Made by a program: the position numbers and the translations under genes | The notes under the pieces: generated by a model | Told to the model about the DNA's origin: nothing | Seen by the model: the letters and a program-made list of their open reading frames with translations, nothing else | The model's database searches: none | In this document: positions 1 to 9,045 of the stretch, in pieces | How positions within the stretch are numbered: the first letter of the stretch is position 1 | How the letters are laid out: each line of letters begins with the position of its first letter | NCBI GenBank assembly: GCA_036004405.1 | Contig: DASYRM010000060.1 | Span: 1-32,762, forward strand | DNA: 32,762 bases | Direction: 5' to 3' | Origin: DASYRM01 sp036004405 | GTDB lineage: Bacteria > Acidobacteriota > Vicinamibacteria > Vicinamibacterales > UBA2999

Positions 1-208
1 GCCGGCGATGTTCTTCCTGCCGATCTGGTTCCTGATGCAGTTCCTGAACGGCGTCGGCTCGATCGTCCGGGTCGAGGCCGCCACCGGCGGGGTGGCGTTC
101 TGGGCCCACATCGGCGGCTTCCTGTTCGGCGTGCTGGGAGGGTTCGCGCTGCAACGGCCGGAACGCCGGGGCCCGGACTGGTGGCACGACGACGTCGAGT
201 CGCGCTAG
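1..208 (+). CDS. Rhomboid-family intramembrane serine protease, C-terminal part (5' truncated by window)
   Basis: Only the last ~68 codons are present; the frame is open to the window edge (frame starts at base 2), so the true start lies upstream. The visible part has a hydrophobic helix, then GGVAFWAHIGGFLFGVLGG. AHxGGF in a Gly-rich helix is the rhomboid signature around the catalytic histidine, which works with a serine in an earlier helix outside the window. A short polar tail ends at TAG. Rhomboids cleave transmembrane substrates in the inner membrane; the substrate cannot be told here. It converges on the next gene with 28 bp between stops, occupied by a palindrome. The family call rests on the H-containing helix alone. 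Confidence 0.75.
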   Translation, partial: PAMFFLPIWFLMQFLNGVGSIVRVEAATGGVAFWAHIGGFLFGVLGGFALQRPERRGPDWWHDDVESR

Positions 209-216
209 CGCTGAAC

Positions 217-240
217 GGGCCGGCTAAAGCCGGCCCCTAC
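217..240. repeat. Palindromic repeat R1 (RAYT-linked family)
   Basis: Perfect hairpin GGGCCGGCT-AA-AGCCGGCCC (217-236) followed by CTAC (237-240). It fills the gap between two convergent genes. The CTA at 237-239 is the TAG stop of the minus-strand peptidase gene. It has no T-tract, so it is not a classical terminator, though it could protect 3' ends. Confidence 0.85.
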
Positions 241-2783
241 TTGGTGCCGCCGGTGCCAATCTGCAGGAGCAGGTCCTGTGCGCGCTCGAACGACGGCGCG
301 ATTTCCAGCGCCTCGAGCACCTCGCGCTTGGCCTCGGCCGACTGCCCGTTGGCCAGCAGCGCTTCGGCGAGGTCCGCGTGCGCGGCGGCGGCGTCGGGCG
401 GCTTCGTGGCCAGCGCGCTGCGGAACGACCGCAGCGCCAGGGCGGTGTCCTTGCGCTTGAGGGCCAGCCGCCCAAGCGCGGTCTGTCCGCGGCTGTCGAA
501 GGGATCGGCCGCGACCAGGCGGCGGTAGGCGTCCTCGGTGCGCGCCGCGTCGCCCTTGGCCTCGAGCAGCCCCGCCAGCTTGCGCGCCGATTCGATGTCG
601 GCGTTGTCGATCTGCAGCACCGCCTCGTAGGCGCGAATGGCGCGGTCGCTGTCCTTCTGTTCCTCGGCGATTCGCGCGATGTAGGCGTGCGGGTTGCCGC
701 GGCCGTTGGCGGTCGGCAGCAGCTGTGCGGCGCGCTCGAAGGTCTTGATGGCCGCCGCCTTGTCGCCCGACGTGTTCAGCGCGTCGGCCAGCGCCATGTG
801 GATGCGGAAGCTCTCGGGGTTGTCGGCCGCCAGCTTCTTCAGGTCGTCGAGCGACGGCTTCTCTTTGAGCTCCGGCGACTTCATGGCGCGCACGATGGCG
901 CCGTAGTGCTTGTCGGTGTAGCCGTCGAACGACGTCTGCAGCTGCGCGATCGAGATGCCGTAGGCATCCTTCAACGCGTCTTCGGTTTCGAGGCCGCGGC
1001 CGTAGGCGCGCAGCATCTTCCACAGCGCCGGCTCGCCATAGGTCTGCACGAGGTGGTCGACCACGAGCGAGGCCTGGTAGTAGGCGAGCGAAATCGTCTT
1101 TGGATCGCTGAACGCCTCGTTGAGCACGTCGAGCTTGATCGCCTTGCCGTCCGAGAGCGCCTGCGCGAACGACACGTCGGATTCCTTGCCCCACTCCGGC
1201 CGCGCACGACGTTCCTCGTACACCGAGATGCCTTCGGTCAGCCAGCGCGGAACGCGGTTGCCGGACATCTGCAGCGTGATCACGTGCGCCAGCTCGTGCC
1301 AGAGCGTCTCGCCCCAGTTGAACTCACCGGGAGTGCGGGCGCGAGGCGAGTCGAGCGTCACGACGCGGCCGAAGCAGGCGCCGAGCGCGCCGATCATGCC
1401 GGGCAACCCGATCGTGCGGACGGCGAAGTCGTCGTGCTTGGGGAACATCTCGATGAGGAGCGGCCCCTTGGGCTGGAACTGATAGCGCTTCGACAACGCC
1501 GCCAGTGCTTCCTTGGCGAGCGGAATCGCCTGCTCGCGCATCACCGCCACTTCGTCGGGATGGAAGCGGAAAATCAGATCGCCGTCGGTGATCGTCTGGA
1601 ACTTGTCGAGCGTGTCGAGCAGGTCGAGCGAGTTGAAGGTAGAGACGTTGAAGGGATCGTCCTTGAACGCGCGCTCGAGCGCGGTCCGCGCCTCGCGCTC
1701 ATCGCCGGTTCGCAGCAGATACATGCCGAGGTCGGCGTAGGCCTGCACGTTGTTGGGATCGGCGATGAGGGCCTTGCGCGCGAGCGACGCCGCCTCGTCG
1801 AAGAGATAGCCGCGCGCCGCGTGGTCGGCCACCACACGGTACACCTCGCCGTACACCGGATTGATCTTCAACACGCCCTGCGCGTGGGTCTCGACCTCCT
1901 CGGGCTTGTTGGCCACGAAGGCCATCGCCGCCTGCAACGACCGCGCTTCCAGGCTGTTGGGGTTGACCTCGAGTGCCCGCTTGACCAGCGCCGCGGCGTC
2001 GTCGCGCTTGCGGTCGTCGAGCGCCAGCTCCGCCGAGAGCAGAATGCCCGGGACGTAATTGGGATTGGTCTTCAGCGCCTTTTCGAGCGCTTCCTTCGCC
2101 GCCGGCGGGTTGCCCTCGGCCGCGACGTTCGCCAACCCGACGAGCGCCCCCACGTTGTTCTCGTCCGCCTTCAGCGCGTCCTGATACGACTTCAGCGCGT
2201 TCGGCCGATCGAACTTTTCGAGAAACAGATCGCCCCAGGCCGTGTTGAGCGCGACGTCTCCCGCGGCGAGGCGGTTGCCGCGCCGGAAGTACTCGTCGTT
2301 GGCGACCTTGAACTGACCGAGGGCCTGCGCGGCCCGGCCGGCACGTGTGAAGTCGGCGACGGTGCGGAGAGCCGATCCGTCCATCACGCGTTGCAGCGTA
2401 CGCCGCGCGTCCTGACGCCGGCCCAGATACTGCTGCAGCAGCCCGAGCTCGAGCGCCGCGTCGCTCGCCGGCGCCGAGCCCGCCGCCGGCGTCAGCAGCT
2501 TCTCGGCATCGCCGTAGCGGCCGCGCGCGATGGCGGCGCGCGCGCGCAGCGTGGTGGCCCGAAGGTCAGTGGCTCCCTTGAGCAGCGGGTCCACCTCGTC
2601 GTAGCGCCCGGTGTTGATCGCCAGCGACGCGAGGTCTGCCGGCGTGAGCGGCTGCCCGGCCGGCGGCGTCTGCGCCGACGGCAGCGTCATGCTCACCACG
2701 AGCAGAGCGGCGACGCCCACGCCAAGAACGAGCGCGCCCACGAGCCGCGGCAAGCCGACGATCCGGGTGCCCTTCGGTTCCAT
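237..2783 (-). CDS. Secreted/anchored TPR protein with HExxH (peptidase MA-like) metallopeptidase domain
   Basis: 848 aa. The N-terminus has a basic start and a hydrophobic segment (about residues 13-33) ending in SAQ, so the protein is exported or membrane-anchored. Residues ~50-390 are TPR-like helical pairs (repeated A-x-x-x-Y/L...A-L..P pattern). The middle domain carries H496-E-L-A-H500 and a downstream E517 in WLTEGISVYEE, the layout of gluzincin peptidases of the MA-like type: two His and a Glu bind zinc, E497 is the base. More TPRs follow from ~650 to the end. The substrate is unknown. ATG 2783 is preceded by TATACT 8 nt upstream and no Shine-Dalgarno, suggesting a leaderless message. 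Divergent from the methyltransferase gene with only 33 bp between starts. Confidence 0.85.
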   Translation of the reverse strand: MEPKGTRIVGLPRLVGALVLGVGVAALLVVSMTLPSAQTPPAGQPLTPADLASLAINTGRYDEVDPLLKGATDLRATTLRARAAIARGRYGDAEKLLTPAAGSAPASDAALELGLLQQYLGRRQDARRTLQRVMDGSALRTVADFTRAGRAAQALGQFKVANDEYFRRGNRLAAGDVALNTAWGDLFLEKFDRPNALKSYQDALKADENNVGALVGLANVAAEGNPPAAKEALEKALKTNPNYVPGILLSAELALDDRKRDDAAALVKRALEVNPNSLEARSLQAAMAFVANKPEEVETHAQGVLKINPVYGEVYRVVADHAARGYLFDEAASLARKALIADPNNVQAYADLGMYLLRTGDEREARTALERAFKDDPFNVSTFNSLDLLDTLDKFQTITDGDLIFRFHPDEVAVMREQAIPLAKEALAALSKRYQFQPKGPLLIEMFPKHDDFAVRTIGLPGMIGALGACFGRVVTLDSPRARTPGEFNWGETLWHELAHVITLQMSGNRVPRWLTEGISVYEERRARPEWGKESDVSFAQALSDGKAIKLDVLNEAFSDPKTISLAYYQASLVVDHLVQTYGEPALWKMLRAYGRGLETEDALKDAYGISIAQLQTSFDGYTDKHYGAIVRAMKSPELKEKPSLDDLKKLAADNPESFRIHMALADALNTSGDKAAAIKTFERAAQLLPTANGRGNPHAYIARIAEEQKDSDRAIRAYEAVLQIDNADIESARKLAGLLEAKGDAARTEDAYRRLVAADPFDSRGQTALGRLALKRKDTALALRSFRSALATKPPDAAAAHADLAEALLANGQSAEAKREVLEALEIAPSFERAQDLLLQIGTGGTK

Positions 2784-2791
2784 CGCGCTCA

Positions 2792-2808
2792 GTATAGCCC
2801 TCTATAAT
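2792..2808. promoter_or_regulatory. Divergent back-to-back -10 elements, likely leaderless starts
   Basis: The 33-bp gap between the two starts holds TATACT on the minus strand (2797-2792) and TATAAT on the plus strand (2803-2808). Each ends exactly 8 nt before its ATG (2783 and 2817). This puts both transcription starts at or next to the start codons. No good -35 is seen at 17 nt on either side. Neither gene has a Shine-Dalgarno. Confidence 0.6.
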
Positions 2809-2816
2809 CGGGTCTC

Positions 2817-3542
2817 ATGGCCTCGACACCGCGCCCGGCGGCGTCTGCCGGCTCGTCGTTTGCGTGGCTCGGCGCCGCACTCTTCGCCGCGTCGCTGGGC
2901 TGGTTCGTCTTCAGCTACTTCGTCCGCTTTCCCGCATTGCCCACCGCGGATGGCGCGGCCGGAGCCGTCGCGTGGGACGTCGCGCTCTTCACCGTCTTTG
3001 CCGCCCACCATTCGCTGTTCGCGCGCGACTCCGTGCGTGTACGGGTCGAGCGCTGGTTCCCCGGCCGCGAGCGCTCGGTGTACGTGTGGGTGGCCAGCCT
3101 GGTGTTTGCCGGCGTATCCGCGGCGTGGCAGGGTGTGCCGGGTACGGCGTGGCACGCCGGCGGGGCCGCCGCCTGGGCGCTCTACGTGACGCGCGCGGCC
3201 GGAATCGTCCTGACTCTGCGGGCCGCTGCCATCCTGGACATCTGGGAGCTCGCCGGCACGCGGCCGCCGCGCCATGCGCCCGGCCAGCAGGGCGGCGCGG
3301 CCACGTTCACGCGCCGCGGCCCGTACGGCTGGGTGCGGCATCCCATCTACTCGGGATGGTTTCTCGTCGTGTTCTCCGTGCCCGTGATGTCGGCCACGCA
3401 GCTGGTCTTTGCGGTGGTGAGCGGCGCTTATCTCGTCGTTGGGATGGTGTTCGAGGAGCGCTCGCTGGTCGTCGCGGCGCCAGAGGCGTACGGCGAGTAT
3501 CAGCGGGACGTCAGATGGAAGGTGATTCCGGGGATCTATTGA
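2817..3542 (+). CDS. ICMT/NnrU-like integral membrane methyltransferase
   Basis: 241 aa with about five to six hydrophobic helices. The C-terminal third carries the isoprenylcysteine-carboxylmethyltransferase/PEMT-type signature: RGPYGWVRHPIYSG (R174-H175-P176) and, after a helix, EER at 213-215 followed by an AY..Y...V segment. In the family this region binds S-adenosylmethionine at the membrane face; bacterial members methylate lipids or unidentified small substrates, so the acceptor cannot be named. It begins with ATG 8 nt after a perfect TATAAT. A palindromic repeat with a duplicated core follows the stop. Confidence 0.8.
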   Translation: MASTPRPAASAGSSFAWLGAALFAASLGWFVFSYFVRFPALPTADGAAGAVAWDVALFTVFAAHHSLFARDSVRVRVERWFPGRERSVYVWVASLVFAGVSAAWQGVPGTAWHAGGAAAWALYVTRAAGIVLTLRAAAILDIWELAGTRPPRHAPGQQGGAATFTRRGPYGWVRHPIYSGWFLVVFSVPVMSATQLVFAVVSGAYLVVGMVFEERSLVVAAPEAYGEYQRDVRWKVIPGIY

Positions 3543-3550
3543 GGCTGGAC

Positions 3551-3585
3551 GGGCCGCCTGAAGGCAGCCTGAAGGCGGCCCCTAC
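3551..3585. repeat. Palindromic repeat R2 with duplicated core
   Basis: GGGCC, then two copies of GCCTGAAGGC (3556-3565 and 3567-3576) separated by one A, then GGCCC and CTAC. It is the same element type as R1 but the core is doubled, so it can fold as one long or two short hairpins. It lies between two convergent genes, 2 bp before the zinc-ribbon gene's stop codon. Confidence 0.85.
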
Positions 3586-3586
3586 G

Positions 3587-3907
3587 TCACTCGTCGTAGT
3601 CGTCCTTCGGTAAACCTTCGAGCTCTTCGAGAAAGACGATGTTGCGGTGGGACGGGATCTCGAACCGCTTCCGGCAGGTCTTGCACGTGACGTGCTCGTC
3701 TACGCGCACGAGGTAGTCCTTGACCTTGTTGAACATGGCCCGCGCCCGCTCGTCCGAGCCCGCGGGCGGCTGAGCCTTCTTGGTTCGGCGGATCCAGCGG
3801 ATGGAGTATTGATTGGTCCGCCGGCACTGCGGGCACTGATACGATGCCGGCCGCTCCTCGGGTTTCTCGGTAAAGAACTGACGTTCGTCCACGCTCGTAG
3901 CGTACAT
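3587..3907 (-). CDS. Small zinc-ribbon protein, function unknown
   Basis: 106 aa from ATG 3907. Two CxxC pairs, C25-P-Q-C28 and C75-K-T-C78, are about 47 residues apart and could bind one zinc. Between them is a basic segment (RWIRRTKK) and a helix; the tail is acidic (KDDYDE). I do not recognise the family. A longer upstream frame exists but has no plausible domain. The minus-strand hexamer TATCAG (3920-3915) ends 7 nt before the ATG, in line with leaderless starts elsewhere here. It is divergent from lon (61 bp apart), so a shared regulatory region is possible. A nucleic-acid or protein binding role is inference only. Confidence 0.65.
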   Translation of the reverse strand: MYATSVDERQFFTEKPEERPASYQCPQCRRTNQYSIRWIRRTKKAQPPAGSDERARAMFNKVKDYLVRVDEHVTCKTCRKRFEIPSHRNIVFLEELEGLPKDDYDE

Positions 3908-3968
3908 CGAACCGCTGATACACTGAGCACCTCTCAGCCGTCTTGGCGGCCCGAGACTCTCGCACAGG

Positions 3969-6311
<2,343 letters not shown>

Positions 6312-6312
6312 T

Positions 6313-7485
6313 TTGGCACAAGCGATCGTTTTCTATATTTCCGGCCACGGATTCGGGCACGCTTCCCGCTCGATCGAGGTCATCAACGCCATCCTGGCCA
6401 AACGTCCCGAAGTGCGGATCGGTGTCCGCACGTCGGCCCCGCGCTGGCTCTTCGACCTGTCGGTCAAGGGCAAGGTGGCCTTCAGCACGCTCGAATGCGA
6501 CACCGGCGTCGTGCAGGTGGACGGGCTCTCGCTCGACGAAGCCGACAGCATCCGCCGCGCGGCGGCGTTTCACAGCGACCTGGTGACGCGCGCCGCCAGC
6601 GAAACGCGCGCGCTGCGCGAGCTGGGCGCCGGCCTGATCGTCGGCGACATCCCGCCGCTGGCCTTTGCGGTGGGCGCCTCGGCCGGGATCCCGACCTGCG
6701 CGCTGGGCAACTTCACCTGGGACTGGATCTACGCCGATTACCCGCGCGTGCGGCTGGCGCCGTCGCTGCTGCCAGCCATCCGCGGCGCCTACGCCAAGGC
6801 GTCGATGGCGCTGAAGCTGCCGATGTCGCGCGGCTTCGACAGCTTCGCCAACGTCAAGGACATCCCGTTCATCGCCCGGCACGCGACGCGCACGCGGGCC
6901 GAGGTCTGCAAGCTGCTGAAGATCCCCACCGACAAGCCGATCATCCTGGCGTCGTTCGGCGGCTACGGGCTGCCCAGCCTCGACACGACGAGCCTGTCGA
7001 AGTTCAAGAAGTACACGGTGTTGATGACGCAGAACGTGCCGCTCAGCCGCGCTGCCCGCAAAGAGGTGCAGGCCGCCGAGCGCAAGGGCTCGTTCGTCAG
7101 CATCAACGAAGAGGCGATGTACGACGTGGGCGTGCGCTACGAGGACCTGGTGGGCGCCGCCGAAGCGCTCGTCACCAAGCCGGGCTACGGCGTGATCTCG
7201 GAGTGCATCGCCAACGACGCCGCCGTGCTCTACACGTCACGCGGCCACTTCCCCGAGTACGACGTGCTCGTGGAGGAGATGCCGAAGCACGTGCGGTCGG
7301 CGTTCATCTCCCACGACGATCTGTTCGACGGCAAGTGGGAGACGCACCTCGACAAGCTGCTCAACCAGGCGAAGCCGAAGAAGAAGCCCGAGACCAACGG
7401 CGCCGACGTCGCCGCGGAGATTCTGCTGAAGGCGCTCGACAAGCCGCCGAAGAAGCCGCGCGGCCGCCCGAAGGCCAAGTTCTAA
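6313..7485 (+). CDS. GT-B-like glycosyltransferase family protein with basic C-terminal tail
   Basis: 390 aa. It opens with IVFYISGHGFGHASRS, the glycine-rich first-strand loop of MurG/GT-28-like proteins (related to the N-terminal part of plant arabinokinases), and near residue 287 has VTKPGYGVISECIANDAAVLY, resembling the nucleotide-sugar binding loop of GT-B enzymes. Donor and acceptor are unknown. The C-terminus (about 355-390) is Lys/Pro-rich and ends KKPRGRPKAKF, containing an AT-hook-like PRGRP core that is odd for this family. The start is TTG, 1 nt after the lon stop; the lon 3' end (GAGAAGAG) may serve as its ribosome site, so expression should depend on lon translation. A palindrome follows the stop. 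Confidence 0.7.
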   Translation: MAQAIVFYISGHGFGHASRSIEVINAILAKRPEVRIGVRTSAPRWLFDLSVKGKVAFSTLECDTGVVQVDGLSLDEADSIRRAAAFHSDLVTRAASETRALRELGAGLIVGDIPPLAFAVGASAGIPTCALGNFTWDWIYADYPRVRLAPSLLPAIRGAYAKASMALKLPMSRGFDSFANVKDIPFIARHATRTRAEVCKLLKIPTDKPIILASFGGYGLPSLDTTSLSKFKKYTVLMTQNVPLSRAARKEVQAAERKGSFVSINEEAMYDVGVRYEDLVGAAEALVTKPGYGVISECIANDAAVLYTSRGHFPEYDVLVEEMPKHVRSAFISHDDLFDGKWETHLDKLLNQAKPKKKPETNGADVAAEILLKALDKPPKKPRGRPKAKF

Positions 7486-7491
7486 CTGTAC

Positions 7492-7515
7492 GTGGGGGCC
7501 GCCTTCAGGCGGCCC
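7492..7515. repeat. Palindromic repeat R3
   Basis: GTGGGG followed by the hairpin GGGCCGCC-TTCA-GGCGGCCC (hairpin 7496-7515), then TTTC. Orientation is opposite to R1 and R2. It separates the convergent glycosyltransferase and vapC genes, and its short T-run on the plus side makes it the most terminator-like copy. Confidence 0.8.
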
Positions 7516-7520
7516 TTTCA

Positions 7521-7877
7521 TCAGGGCTCCAGACGCAGGATGCGGGCGACCTCGCCAAGCCGCCGGTCGGCGGTCCACAGCCTGGCGCGACTGAGGACGG
7601 CGCTCGCCGCCAGATGCAGGTCGATCCAGCCAATTTCCCGACCGGCCAGGCTGCGCTGCTCGACGAACGCCATTGCCTCGTCGTGACTCACCATCGGCGC
7701 AGCAGGGAGTGATGCGAGCAGTTCGAGCACCTGGTTCCGGCGCTCGAGCGAACCGAGACCAATCTCGCCAATGACAAACGGGTGGCACAGCACTTCCCCG
7801 GCCTCGAGATGCGCGGCCAGAACCGCATCACGCCGGCGGAGATGATTCACCCAGATCGAAGTATCGACGAGAATCAC
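7521..7877 (-). CDS. vapC: VapC-type PIN-domain ribonuclease toxin
   Basis: 118 aa. It starts MILVDTSIWV, the first PIN strand with acidic D5. The other metal-binding acids are in place: E38 (VIGEIG), D86 (IGWIDLHL) and D104 (WTADRRL). PIN toxins cut specific RNAs (often tRNA or rRNA) using Mg2+ and are held inactive by the partner antitoxin. The ATG overlaps the antitoxin stop (ATGA, 7874-7877), the standard antitoxin-first operon. All four catalytic acids are intact, so the toxin looks active. The RNA target cannot be predicted. Confidence 0.93.
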   Translation of the reverse strand: MILVDTSIWVNHLRRRDAVLAAHLEAGEVLCHPFVIGEIGLGSLERRNQVLELLASLPAAPMVSHDEAMAFVEQRSLAGREIGWIDLHLAASAVLSRARLWTADRRLGEVARILRLEP

Positions 7878-8080
7878 CGGCCGGTCCGCCGTGCGATCCG
7901 ACGCCGGGGAGCGGCCCGCAGACGCGGCTCCGAGCCGCCAAGCGCCGCCAACTTCCGCGCGCTCTCCCGCGCGATCAACGCGCGAAGCCCCTCGTGCACC
8001 AGTGCGGTCTTCTCCTGCATGCCGGTGACGCCGCGCGCCTTGGCCACCAGCTCGTCATCCAGAATCAGCGTCGTACGCAT
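7874..8080 (-). CDS. vapB: VapB-type antitoxin
   Basis: 68 aa from ATG 8080: MRTTLILDDELVAKARG..., a ribbon-helix-helix start of the VapB (DUF2191-like) kind, then a helix and a strongly basic Arg-rich tail that would cover the toxin. An ATG two codons upstream (8086) is also possible. I prefer 8080 because -10 CATACT ends 7 nt before it, and 8086 would leave only 1 nt. The antitoxin should bind the inverted repeat over its own promoter and, with VapC, repress the operon. Confidence 0.88.
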   Translation of the reverse strand: MRTTLILDDELVAKARGVTGMQEKTALVHEGLRALIARESARKLAALGGSEPRLRAAPRRRIARRTGR

Positions 8081-8116
8081 ATGCATCAGTATGGCTGTTC
8101 GATGCATATGCGTCAA
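8075..8116 (-). promoter_or_regulatory. vapBC promoter with a perfect 13-bp inverted-repeat operator
   Basis: ACGCATATGCATC at 8075-8087 and its exact reverse complement GATGCATATGCGT at 8101-8113 are separated by 13 bp. On the minus strand -35 TTGACG (8116-8111), a 17-nt spacer and -10 CATACT (8093-8088) fit a sigma-70 promoter. One operator arm lies in the spacer against the -35, the other between the -10 and the start codon (covering the ATG at 8080). Binding would block polymerase. Each arm also contains the smaller palindrome GCATATGC or ATGCAT, so two RHH dimers could bind. Confidence 0.88.
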
Positions 8117-8148
8117 CCGGGAGCGCGCGGCCGTCCAACGCCGACGTT

Positions 8149-8250
8149 CTAGCGCCTGCGGAACGTTCGCCAGCCGACGCTCAAGACGGCGATCACGAGA
8201 ATCAGAAACAGCTCCGGTATTCCGATGCCGAAGTGGAATCCGTCTGCCAC
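8149..8250 (-). CDS. 33-aa TatA-like single-helix membrane microprotein
   Basis: From GTG 8250 the frame reads (M)ADGFHFGIGIPELFLI followed by LVIAVLSVGWRTFRRR and TAG. FGIGIPELFLILVIAVL closely matches the start and transmembrane helix of TatA/TatE proteins, but the usual FG hinge is replaced by SVG-W and the amphipathic helix and acidic tail are missing; it ends in RRR. It begins 9 nt after the stop of the beta-barrel gene, so it is probably its operon partner. It could be a truncated Tat component or an unrelated small membrane protein. There is no clear Shine-Dalgarno. Confidence 0.5.
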   Translation of the reverse strand: MADGFHFGIGIPELFLILVIAVLSVGWRTFRRR

Positions 8251-8259
8251 GGTGAGCGG

Positions 8260-8985
8260 TCAGAACTTCCAGGCGAGGCCGACGCTGGGGCGAATCACCC
8301 AGCCGTCGACAACCGACTGACCGAGCGTGTGCACGCGCAGGCCGGCGACGACCTGAGCGTGGTCCGTCATGCCCGCCCGCACTTCCACGCCCACCACCGG
8401 TCCGGCGGCGTACTGCGTGATCCGGGTGGAGTAGTTCTGAATCGGAGAGACTGCCGGCAACGGAATCGCGAGACGCGGGAAGCCGTACTCGATCTCGCGC
8501 ACGACGCGCGAGAAGCCGATGCCGCCGAGATACACGAGGTCCACGCGACCCCCGAGCGACTGGCGCGCCGTAAGCAGCGCGCTCGTCGTGGAGGTGCGCA
8601 CGTGCACCGTCTGCGCGAGGAACGACGGAACGAGGTCGTACAGTCCGCTCGCGTTCGCGCCCGTCGCGGTAAACGAATACCCGACGCCGACGGCATCGGC
8701 CAGATAGATCGGCCCCCCGGCGTCGCTCTCGATCTCGCCCGGGCGGAAGTGTTCGAGCTCGACGCCGAAGCGCTCCGTCAGGAAGGTGCCGATGCGAATC
8801 GCGCCGCCGAACGCTTCCCCGCTGCCGTTGTCGTAGGTCGTACCGCCGCTCTTCGAGGATGACGTACGCACGACTTCGGCAGCGACCGCGCCGCCCACAT
8901 ACGCCCCCTGTGCCCACGCTGCCCCTGCACAGAGCAGGCTCGCTACCACCACCGCAAACCGTGTCATCACCACTGTCATCGCCAT
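8260..8985 (-). CDS. Outer-membrane beta-barrel protein
   Basis: 241 aa. A Sec signal peptide spans about residues 1-25 (basic start, hydrophobic core, cleavage after AWA). The rest alternates polar and hydrophobic residues in short strands with Gly/Ser-rich turns, and the chain ends in WKF, the aromatic C-terminal signature read by the BAM machinery. It resembles the OmpW/OmpA-barrel size class (about eight strands). Ligand unknown. The start could also be the internal ATG seven codons in (TRFAVVV). Just upstream is a small inverted repeat, GGGAC-TATT-GTCCC (8988-9001), that could be an operator and overlaps a weak -10. Confidence 0.75.
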   Translation of the reverse strand: MAMTVVMTRFAVVVASLLCAGAAWAQGAYVGGAVAAEVVRTSSSKSGGTTYDNGSGEAFGGAIRIGTFLTERFGVELEHFRPGEIESDAGGPIYLADAVGVGYSFTATGANASGLYDLVPSFLAQTVHVRTSTTSALLTARQSLGGRVDLVYLGGIGFSRVVREIEYGFPRLAIPLPAVSPIQNYSTRITQYAAGPVVGVEVRAGMTDHAQVVAGLRVHTLGQSVVDGWVIRPSVGLAWKF

Positions 8986-9025
8986 AGGGGACTATTGTCC
9001 CATCACGGGCCAGCAGTGGCGAGGT

Positions 9026-9042
9026 CCTGACGCAGCGTCAGG
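9026..9042. terminator. Hairpin after the catalase-like gene
   Basis: CCTGACG-CAG-CGTCAGG, a 7-bp perfect stem with a 3-nt loop, 3 bp beyond the TAA of the catalase-like gene. No T-tract follows, so it is a weak or factor-dependent terminator at best. Confidence 0.45.
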
Positions 9043-9045
9043 CAA

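Noticed and set aside
378..2807. Very long plus-strand open frame opposite the TPR peptidase (and a similar one at 18826-21420)
   Set aside because: Its Arg/Gly/His-rich low-complexity translation is the antisense shadow of a high-GC gene; there are no domains, and real genes with catalytic motifs occupy the other strand.
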